10,755 nt of DNA from Gammaproteobacteria bacterium (GTDB taxonomy: Bacteria > Pseudomonadota > Gammaproteobacteria > SURF-13): the NCBI GenBank assembly GCA_023381235.1, contig JAMCTV010000129.1, positions 1 to 10,755 on the forward strand. The letters are read 5' to 3'. Position numbers and translations under genes: made by a program. This document shows, in pieces, positions 4,957-10,755 of the stretch; the stretch's first letter is position 1, and each line of letters opens with the position of its first letter. The notes under the pieces are model-generated. The model saw nothing but the letters and a program-made list of their open reading frames with translations. It ran no database searches and was not told where the DNA came from.

Positions 4957-6012
4957 TCAAGGCATCAAGGCAATGACATCAAGGCCGGTACACTCGTCCA
5001 GGCCGAACATGATGTTCATGTTCTGCACCGCCTGCCCCGCCGCACCCTTGGTCAGGTTGTCTATCACCGACAGGATCACGGCGGTGTCGCCGTTGCCATT
5101 TGAATTATTCGGGGGCCGGTGCACGGCGATGCGGCATACGTTGGCGCCGCGCACGCTTTTTGTTTCCGGGTGCGCGCCTGGCGGCAACACGTCCACAAAG
5201 GGCTCCGCCGCGTAACGTTTTTCGTACAATGCCTGCAGGTCTACACTGTTGTCTTTGAGTTTGGCGTAGAGCGTGGCGTGGATGCCGCGCACCATGGGCA
5301 GGAGGTGCGGCACGAAGGTGAGCGCCACCTTTTTGCCCGCCGCCTGTTCCAGGCTTTGGCAAATCTCCGGCAGGTGACGATGCCCTGGCACGGCGTAGGC
5401 CTTGAAGTTCTCGCCCGCCTCGCCCAGCAGCAACGAAGTCTCGGCCTTGCGTCCCGCGCCGCTTACGCCGGACTTGGCGTCGGCGATGAGGTGCTGTTCA
5501 TCCACCAGACCCTGCTCGATCAAAGGCAGCAAGCCCAGCGTGACCGAGGTCGGATAACAGCCGGGGTTGGCGATGAGGCGCGCGTTTTTGATCGCCGCGC
5601 GATTCAGTTCCGGCAGGCCGTACACCGCCTGCTTGAGCAGTTCCGGACAGGCGTGGAACATGCCGTACCATTGCTGCCAGAGCCTGGCGTCCTTGAGACG
5701 GAAATCGGCGGCGAGATCAATCACGCGCACGCCCGCGTTGAGCAGGGCGGGCGCCTGGGTCATGGCCGTGCCGTTGGGAGTGGCGAAGAACACCACGTCG
5801 CACGCGGCGAGCGCCTTCTCATCCGGCGCGGAAAATTTGAGTGTCACATGGCCGCGCAGATTGGGGAACATATCCGTCACCGCCGTCCCTGCTTCATTGC
5901 GCGAGGTGATGATCCTGAGTTCCACCCCCGGGTGCGCTGCAAGCAGGCGCAGCAATTCCGCGCCGGTGTAACCCGTGCCGCCGACAATGCCGACTTTGAT
6001 AATCTCTTTCAT
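4957..6012 (-). CDS. argC: N-acetyl-gamma-glutamyl-phosphate reductase
   Basis: NADPH-dependent enzyme of arginine biosynthesis that reduces N-acetylglutamyl phosphate to the semialdehyde. The 351 residues open with the nucleotide-binding loop VGIVGGTGYTGAELLRLL. The catalytic cysteine is C152 in NPGCYPTS, the active-site histidine region is PGHRHLPEI (H211, H213), and the family C-terminus KGAAGQAVQNMNIMFG is intact. The length fits the long ArgC type. A small Asn/Gly-rich insert (PPNNSNGNGD, about 300-309) interrupts the strand before AVILSVIDNL. The ATG at 6010-6012 is preferred over an in-frame TTG at 6069 because the candidate promoter occupies 6042-6069. No strong Shine-Dalgarno is visible. 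No terminator is evident before erpA, so read-through into erpA is possible. Confidence 0.96.
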   Translation of the reverse strand: MKEIIKVGIVGGTGYTGAELLRLLAAHPGVELRIITSRNEAGTAVTDMFPNLRGHVTLKFSAPDEKALAACDVVFFATPNGTAMTQAPALLNAGVRVIDLAADFRLKDARLWQQWYGMFHACPELLKQAVYGLPELNRAAIKNARLIANPGCYPTSVTLGLLPLIEQGLVDEQHLIADAKSGVSGAGRKAETSLLLGEAGENFKAYAVPGHRHLPEICQSLEQAAGKKVALTFVPHLLPMVRGIHATLYAKLKDNSVDLQALYEKRYAAEPFVDVLPPGAHPETKSVRGANVCRIAVHRPPNNSNGNGDTAVILSVIDNLTKGAAGQAVQNMNIMFGLDECTGLDVIALMP

Positions 6013-6041
6013 AAGGTCATAAAATGGTTTGATCTTGACGC

Positions 6042-6069
6042 AGTATATATTGCTTGGCTCACGCTTCAA
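6042..6069 (-). promoter_or_regulatory. Candidate sigma-70 promoter of argC
   Basis: On the minus strand TTGAAG (6064-6069), a 16-base spacer and TATACT (6042-6047) give four and five consensus matches. Transcription would start near 6035, leaving a leader of about 23 bases before the argC ATG. I see no clear ARG box. Confidence 0.5.
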
Positions 6070-6121
6070 ATACTATATCTTGTGACTCTCGTAAGGATCG
6101 GCCTGCGACGCGCATCTTGCA

Positions 6122-6149
6122 TTGTATTTTTCCAAAACACATGTAGAAT
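6122..6149 (+). promoter_or_regulatory. Candidate sigma-70 promoter of the lytic transglycosylase gene
   Basis: TTGTAT at 6122-6127, a 16-base AT-rich spacer and TAGAAT at 6144-6149. The -10 box matches five of six consensus bases and the -35 box about four. The start codon follows 35 bases after the -10 box. Confidence 0.45.
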
Positions 6150-6184
6150 CAGGCGGATAACAAGAGCAGGATGAGACCGTAAGT

Positions 6185-6817
6185 ATGCGCCGTTGGTTCC
6201 TGAAAAGTCTGGTGATAGCCGGTTGCGCGGTGTGCGCGGCGGGCGCGCGGGCGGATATTTACAAGTTCGTGGACCAAAATAACGTCGTACACTTCACCAA
6301 CATGCCCAATGATCCGCGCTACAAGCTGTTCTGGCGCGAACGCAAGCCGTCACCCGCCAAGGCGGCGGTGAATAAGGGACCGGTCGCGTTAGGCGCGCGC
6401 ACCAGCGCCAACCGCGTGCGCTATACACCCATGATTGAAAGCGCCGCGCAGGCTTATCAGGTAGACCCGGCGCTGCTGCATGCGGTTATCCTGACGGAAT
6501 CGGGCTATAACCCGGACGCGGTATCGCCCAAGGGCGCGACCGGGCTGATGCAACTCATGCCCGACACCGCCAGACGCTACGGCGTAACCAACATTTATGA
6601 TCCCAGCGCCAATATCCACGGCGGCACGCGCTATCTGCGCGATCTGCTGCGGATGTTCAACAACAACATCCACCTTGCCGTCGCCGCCTATAACGCAGGT
6701 GAAAACGCCGTAATCGGCAACGGCAACAAAATCCCGCCTTACCCTGAGACGAAGAATTACGTGGCCAAGGTCACGGCGCTTTATCAGCGCCTGAAAACCA
6801 AAAAGACTACTCTTTAA
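6185..6817 (+). CDS. Secreted lytic transglycosylase with an N-terminal DUF4124 domain
   Basis: Probable periplasmic enzyme that cuts peptidoglycan glycan strands non-hydrolytically and leaves 1,6-anhydro-MurNAc ends. Of 210 residues, 1-23 are a Sec signal peptide ending ARA before DIYKF. Residues 24 to about 45 match the start of DUF4124 (DIYKFVDQNNVVHFTNMPND). The SLT (goose-lysozyme-like) domain covers about 80-205, with the catalytic Glu105 in ILTESGYNP, then SPKGATGLMQLMP and AVAAYNAGENAV. The ATG at 6185 has only a weak ribosome site (AGGA ends 13 bases upstream). The gene diverges from argC. Its 3' end overlaps the convergent DUF4399 gene by 11 bases if that gene's frame is restored. 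The product would feed AnmK once its fragments are imported. Confidence 0.92.
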   Translation: MRRWFLKSLVIAGCAVCAAGARADIYKFVDQNNVVHFTNMPNDPRYKLFWRERKPSPAKAAVNKGPVALGARTSANRVRYTPMIESAAQAYQVDPALLHAVILTESGYNPDAVSPKGATGLMQLMPDTARRYGVTNIYDPSANIHGGTRYLRDLLRMFNNNIHLAVAAYNAGENAVIGNGNKIPPYPETKNYVAKVTALYQRLKTKKTTL

Positions 6818-7233
6818 CCGTCACCGTCACGGTGGCGCGCATCTTCTCGCCGTAGGAGATGTGTTTCCCGTCGGCAAATTGCAGAATCAGCGTATGCTTG
6901 CCGGGGGGCCAGTTTCAGCGCGGCCCGGGTTTGACCCTTGCCAAAATGCAGGTGCTTGGCCGTGGCGGGAATCACCTCACCCTCCTCGATGGGCTTGACG
7001 TCCAGGAGCAGGTGAAAATGGCCGGTGCCCTCTTCCAGTTTGCCCGCGGGCCTTACTTCCATGCCCTTGACGCCCATCAGCACGTCAAACTCGCGTCCCA
7101 CCTCGGCGCCGTCCTTGGGCTCAATGAAGAATACCCGCTCTCCCGGCGTATAACGGTCTTGCAGGTTGCTGAAGTTGGTGCCGGCGCACGCGGACAGCAA
7201 CAGCGCACTCAATAGCACAGTTATCGTTTTCAT
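6807..7233 (-). CDS. DUF4399 lipoprotein, frame broken by one extra base
   Basis: Predicted outer- or inner-membrane lipoprotein of unknown function. Residues 1-16 (MKTITVLLSALLLSAC) form a lipoprotein signal with lipobox LSAC and lipidation at C16. The rest is a DUF4399 domain with family words VFFIEPKDGAEV, GTGHFHLLLD and KHLHFGKGQT. The start ATG at 7231-7233 has a strong AAGGAG 9 bases upstream. The frame breaks in a run of six G at 6903-6908 (plus strand). As it stands the ORF ends at 6814 (139 residues) with a nonsense tail. With one G fewer it reads LAPGKHTLILQFADGKHIS and continues to a TAG at 6807 (141 residues) with a tail like that of the family. It could be a sequencing error, a recent mutation or a phase-variable tract. 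Confidence 0.8.
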
Positions 7234-7339
7234 CGTTTGATCTCCTTTACAAGGGTGCGCGCTCACCCTATCACAGCGGACGATGGCTGCACGCACCGTC
7301 CGTCTGCGCAAATCTACCGTTTATCCATTGCACCGGGCA

Positions 7340-9823
7340 TTACGCCGCACGCAAGGTGGCTATGGGCGGGTGGCGTGTCGCCGGTAACATGCCCAGCACG
7401 CCCGCCAGGGCGACGCCGGCGCCACCACCGGCAAGACCAGTGAGCCAAATCCAGACGTTAAACCCATAAGGGAGATGCAGCACGCGTTCGGCGAGGACAT
7501 AAGCCAGCGCGCTCGCAGCAAAGGCCGCCATGAGACCGGCGAGCGCGCCCAGCAGCAAGAATTCCGCCGCGAGTCCGGCCACAAGCTGACGCCGGCGGGC
7601 GCCCAGGGTGCGCAGCAGGGCGGTATCTTGCAGGCGTTCGTCGCGCGTGGCCTGCAATGCCGCATACAGCACCACGAATCCGGCCAGCAGCGTGAATCCA
7701 AACACGTACTCCACCGCCAGCGTGACGCGTTCGATGATGGCGCGCACCTGGGTCATGATGGCAGCGACATCAATGACGGTAAGGTTGGGGAAGGATTTGA
7801 CCAGCGCGCCGAGCAGCGCCTGGCCTGGCTCCGGCAGATAAAAGCTGGTGATATAGCTCGCGGGATAATCCTTAAGCGCGTGCGGCGTGGCGATGACGAA
7901 AAAGTTGACATGAAAACTGTCCCAGTCCACTTTGCGCAGGCTGGTGACTTGCGCGGTGAAGGTTTCTCCCGCAACGTTGTAGCTCAGCGTGTCGCCCAAC
8001 TTGACGCCCAGCGTGGTGGCGATGCCTTCCTCGACCGAAAGCAGGTTGGCGCTAACATCGCCTTGCCACCACTCCCCCGCGATGATGCGGTTGTCTGCCG
8101 GCAGGCGCTCCATCCAGGACAGATTGAATTCACGCTCAGCCAGATGCGCGGCGCGCTCGTCTTTATAATCAGCCGGTGACACAGGCTTATCGTTGATGCT
8201 CACCAGGCGCCCGCGCACCATGGGATAAAACTCCGGCGCGGGCATTGCCTGTTGCACAAAAAAATCGTGCAGCGCGGGCAGTTGTCCCGCCTGGATGTTG
8301 ATGATAAAGCGGTTCGGCGCGTCGCCCGGCAGACTCTCCTGCCAGCTTGCCAAAAGATCGCCGCGCACCAGGGTGAGCAGCAGCAAGGCCATGATGCCTG
8401 CGCCAAAGGCGAGAATTTGCGTGACGCTGCTCGCCGGACGGCGCGCGATATTGGCGAGGCCAAAACGCCACGCCACGCCCACGCGGGTGCGCAATAGCGC
8501 CAAACCCCGCACCAGCAGCCAGGCTACGAGCGCCAGCAGCGCAAGCGCGGCCAGCGTGCCCGCAACGATGTATATGCCCAGCATAAAATCTCCCGCCTGC
8601 CAGATCATCAAGCCGCTGAGCAGCCAGATACCCAATAAATAGGCCGAGACTCCGCGCATGGGCAAGCCAAGCTCGCGGCGCAGCACGCGCAAGGCCGGTA
8701 CGTTTTTCAGCGCCAACAGCGGCGGGAGGGCGAAGCCGAGCAACATCACCAGTCCGATGATGAATCCGGATAACGCCGGGCGTAACGAGGGCGGCGGCAG
8801 TGGTGTGGCGATGAACCGACCCAACACGTCCATGAACAAACTGTGCGCCGCATAGCCCACTGCACAGCCGAGCAGGCTGGCCGCTGCGCCCAGCCACAAC
8901 ATCTGATAAAGATAACTGCGCGAGATAAATCCCTGCGACGCACCGAGGCAGCGCAGCATGGCGCAGGTGTCGAGGTGACGCACACTGTAGCGCCGCGCGG
9001 CCGTGGCCACCGCCGCGCCCGCGAGCAGTACGCTCACCAGCGCGGCGAGACCGAGAAAGCGCTCGGCGCGTTCCAGCGCGGAGCGCACTTCGGGACGCGC
9101 ATCCTCCACTGTCTCCAGGCGTTCGCCCGGCTGCAAGCTGTTTTCAATGCCGGCGCGGAATTGCCGCACGCCGCCCGGCTCGCCCGCGACCAGCAGGCGG
9201 TAACGGATGCGGCTGCCGGTCTGCACCAGGCCGGTGGCGGGCACATCATCGAGATTCATCAGCAGGCGCGGTGCGATGCTGAACAGGTCGCCGCCGCGAT
9301 CCGGCTCATGCGTCAGCAGCGCGGCGACAGTAAACCGCGCCGCGCCGAGGCTGAGCGTATCGCCCACCTTGAGTTTAAGCTGCTGCAACAAACGCACATC
9401 GGCCCACACCGCGCCGCGTGCGGGTATCGTATGCACGCCCTGCTCCGCGCCAAACAGTTCCGGCGCGATACGCAGCTCTCCGCGCAATGGATAATTTTCA
9501 CTGACCGCCTTGACCTCGGCCAGTTGACTCACTTCACCGGCAAGCGCCATGCTGACAAAGCTCATGCTTGCGGCATGTTTCAGATTTAACTGCTGCGCGC
9601 GCGCCGCATACGGCGGAGGCGCCTGGTCGGACAGCATCACCAGGTCCGCGCCCAGCAGTTCACTGCCCTGCTGGCGCAGGGCCTGCTGCACGCGATCGGT
9701 GGCAAAACCCACCGCGGTGACGCTGGCCACTGCGATGACGAGGGCGATGATCAACACACGCAGTTCACCGGCGCGCCAGTCGCGCGCGAGCAGGCGCAGG
9801 GAAAATTTCAACGCGCCGCTCAC
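7340..9823 (-). CDS. ybbP: FtsX-like ABC transporter permease, YbbP type
   Basis: Inner-membrane subunit of an ABC system paired with YbbA. The family resembles LolCE and MacB exporters and is thought to move lipids or hydrophobic molecules out of the inner membrane; the substrate here is not known. The 827 residues suggest ten membrane segments: one near 22-42, then groups near 257-276, 305-330, 350-372, 394-410, 415-440 and 466-486, and three near 704-725, 751-778 and 790-812. Large periplasmic domains lie at about 45-250 and 490-700. FtsX-type signatures are LDTCAMLRCLGAS (284-296) and LQDTALLRTLGARRRQ (731-746). The start is GTG at 9821-9823, which overlaps the ybbA stop as GTGA and has GGGGAGG 8 bases upstream; a longer ATG start at 9865 lacks such support. 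Length fits E. coli YbbP (about 804). Confidence 0.92.
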   Translation of the reverse strand: MSGALKFSLRLLARDWRAGELRVLIIALVIAVASVTAVGFATDRVQQALRQQGSELLGADLVMLSDQAPPPYAARAQQLNLKHAASMSFVSMALAGEVSQLAEVKAVSENYPLRGELRIAPELFGAEQGVHTIPARGAVWADVRLLQQLKLKVGDTLSLGAARFTVAALLTHEPDRGGDLFSIAPRLLMNLDDVPATGLVQTGSRIRYRLLVAGEPGGVRQFRAGIENSLQPGERLETVEDARPEVRSALERAERFLGLAALVSVLLAGAAVATAARRYSVRHLDTCAMLRCLGASQGFISRSYLYQMLWLGAAASLLGCAVGYAAHSLFMDVLGRFIATPLPPPSLRPALSGFIIGLVMLLGFALPPLLALKNVPALRVLRRELGLPMRGVSAYLLGIWLLSGLMIWQAGDFMLGIYIVAGTLAALALLALVAWLLVRGLALLRTRVGVAWRFGLANIARRPASSVTQILAFGAGIMALLLLTLVRGDLLASWQESLPGDAPNRFIINIQAGQLPALHDFFVQQAMPAPEFYPMVRGRLVSINDKPVSPADYKDERAAHLAEREFNLSWMERLPADNRIIAGEWWQGDVSANLLSVEEGIATTLGVKLGDTLSYNVAGETFTAQVTSLRKVDWDSFHVNFFVIATPHALKDYPASYITSFYLPEPGQALLGALVKSFPNLTVIDVAAIMTQVRAIIERVTLAVEYVFGFTLLAGFVVLYAALQATRDERLQDTALLRTLGARRRQLVAGLAAEFLLLGALAGLMAAFAASALAYVLAERVLHLPYGFNVWIWLTGLAGGGAGVALAGVLGMLPATRHPPIATLRAA

Positions 9824-10500
9824 GCTACCAGCCTCCCCGCGTCCAGTTTCAAACGTCTGCCGCAACGCTGCGCCAGCGCTTCATCGTGCGTCACCATAAT
9901 CAAGGTGGAACCCTGCTCACGGTTCAGTTCAAACAAAAGATCAATAATGCGCGCGCCGGTAGCCTGATCGAGATTGCCGGTCGGCTCATCGGCCAGCAGC
10001 AATTTTGGCTGCGGCGCGAACGCGCGCGCGATGGCGACGCGCTGCTGCTCGCCGCCGGATAACTGCTTGGGGTAATGGCGCAGACGTTGCGCGAGCCCGG
10101 CGCGCGCCAGCACCTCGCCCGCCTGCGCGCGCGCCTGCTGCGCGGACCGGCCCGCCAGCTCCAGCGGCAACATGACATTTTCGAGCGCGGTCAGGCTGGG
10201 CAATAACTGAAAGGTCTGGAATACAAAGCCGATCATGCGCCCGCGCAACGCGGCGCGGCCGTCCTCATCCAATGCGAACAGGTCGTGTCCGTCGAGCAGC
10301 ACGCGCCCGTCGCTGGCTGCGTCCAGCCCGGCCAGCAGGCCGAGCACGGTGGTCTTGCCGGAGCCGGACGCGCCGAGGATGGCGCACGCCTCGCCCGGCA
10401 TCACGCTGAAAGTAATATCCTGCAACAGGGTCAGCACGCCTTCGGGGCCGGTCACTTGCTTGCCGAGGCCCTGCGCCTGCACAATGGGCTGTAATGACAT
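9820..10500 (-). CDS. ybbA: ABC transporter ATP-binding protein, YbbA type
   Basis: Cytoplasmic ATPase of the LolD/MacB-like group that drives the YbbP permease. The 226 residues contain every ATPase motif: Walker A GASGSGKT (43-50), Q-loop at Q95 in FVFQTFQLLP, signature LSGGEQQR (147-154), Walker B LLLADEP with D171 and E172, a D-loop GNLD, and the switch H205 in MVTHD. AGGAAGGA seven bases before the ATG (10498-10500) supports the start. It is followed directly by ybbP with a 4-base overlap, so the two are almost certainly translated together. The gene is divergent from tesA and the two start codons overlap, so its promoter must lie inside tesA. A TAGAAT near 10530 is a possible -10 box without a good -35. 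Confidence 0.95.
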   Translation of the reverse strand: MSLQPIVQAQGLGKQVTGPEGVLTLLQDITFSVMPGEACAILGASGSGKTTVLGLLAGLDAASDGRVLLDGHDLFALDEDGRAALRGRMIGFVFQTFQLLPSLTALENVMLPLELAGRSAQQARAQAGEVLARAGLAQRLRHYPKQLSGGEQQRVAIARAFAPQPKLLLADEPTGNLDQATGARIIDLLFELNREQGSTLIMVTHDEALAQRCGRRLKLDAGRLVA

Positions 10501-10755
10501 TGAAATCCTTCCTGTTGGCCTGCGGCCTTATTCTATCCTGCGCTGCGCACGCGGCGGCGGATAAATCCATCCTGGTGTTGGGCGACAGCCTGAGCGCGGC
10601 CTATGGCATCGAGCAAAGCGCGGGCTGGGTGAGCTTGCTGGAGCGGCGCCTGCAACAGCAAGGCTATCGTTACCGCGTGGTCAACGCCAGCATCAGCGGC
10701 GAGACCACCAGCGGCGCACTGACGCGCCTGCCGCGCCCCTTGGACACGCACCGGC
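10494..10755 (+). CDS. tesA: GDSL esterase / acyl-CoA thioesterase I TesA, N-terminal part (runs off the window)
   Basis: Periplasmic SGNH-type hydrolase (thioesterase I, arylesterase, lysophospholipase L1). The first 87 residues are visible. Residues 1 to about 22 form a Sec signal peptide (LLACGLILSCAAHAAA). Block I is ILVLGDSLSAAYG with the nucleophile S32, and block II holds the oxyanion Gly69 in NASISGETTSGAL. The catalytic Asp-His pair lies beyond the window. The start is taken as ATG 10494-10496. A TTG at 10500 is an alternative, and neither has a good Shine-Dalgarno. The tesA/ybbA divergent order is typical of Proteobacteria. A C in the signal at residue 16 (LSCA) could be read as a lipobox, but the family is normally soluble. 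Confidence 0.93.
   Translation, partial: MTLKSFLLACGLILSCAAHAAADKSILVLGDSLSAAYGIEQSAGWVSLLERRLQQQGYRYRVVNASISGETTSGALTRLPRPLDTHR

Noticed and set aside
5119..6174. 351-codon open frame on the plus strand opposite argC
   Set aside because: It mirrors argC, has no recognisable domain and no ribosome site, and argC is complete on the other strand.
6171..6182. Three-codon ORF (ATG AGA CCG TAA) just before the lytic transglycosylase start
   Set aside because: Too short to judge, no ribosome site at a workable distance, and expected by chance.
7277..7302. 6-bp inverted repeat CGGACG/CGTCCG between ybbP and the DUF4399 gene
   Set aside because: The stem is short, the loop is 14 bases and no T-run follows, so it is not convincing as terminator or operator. 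Nothing else stands out in 7234-7339 apart from the lipoprotein ribosome site.
1..10755. Search for an undescribed multi-gene system, CRISPR array, mobile gene cassette or phage remnant
   Set aside because: All full-length genes belong to known housekeeping or envelope families, no regularly spaced repeats occur, and no transposase or integrase is present.

Overview
The window looks like chromosomal DNA of a moderately GC-rich Beta- or Gammaproteobacterium. The gene order tyrS, M23 peptidase, anmK, erpA, argC is, from memory, a conserved block in those classes (for example around tyrZ-PA0667-anmK-erpA in Pseudomonas), and a ybbP-ybbA pair divergent from tesA is also typical. Every full-length protein is a recognisable housekeeping or envelope family. 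I see no CRISPR array, tRNA, rRNA, transposase, phage gene or defence system.

Left part (1-3059): the start of tyrS reads leftwards off the edge. Divergent to it, a membrane-anchored M23 peptidoglycan endopeptidase and the anhydro-muramic acid kinase AnmK read rightwards. The 191-base gap between these two is largely filled by a chain of four abutting stem-loops. The tyrS leader holds a 12-base tandem repeat and a terminator-like inverted repeat.

Middle (3060-6012): a gap between convergent genes (anmK and gltA) holds two palindromic repeat elements and a short direct repeat. Leftward genes follow: gltA (short-form citrate synthase), erpA (A-type Fe-S carrier) and argC (arginine biosynthesis). 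erpA has a near-consensus sigma-70 promoter with a perfect 9-bp inverted repeat placed over it. gltA lacks a Shine-Dalgarno of its own. A strong one lies just upstream, caught in a hairpin and heading a 9-codon ORF whose stop is 3 bases before gltA.

Right part (6013-10755): a secreted DUF4124 lytic transglycosylase diverges from argC and runs into a convergent DUF4399 lipoprotein gene whose frame is broken in a run of six G. A YbbA/YbbP ABC transporter pair (4-base GTGA overlap) follows, and then the 5' end of the secreted esterase gene tesA, whose start codon overlaps that of ybbA on the opposite strand.

Three products act on or recycle peptidoglycan (M23 endopeptidase, AnmK, lytic transglycosylase). 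The others serve translation, carbon entry to the TCA cycle, Fe-S assembly, arginine synthesis and envelope lipid or lipoprotein handling. No gene here is of unknown type, so the novelty is in the non-coding DNA: the four-hairpin chain, the gltA leader and the erpA operator-like repeat.
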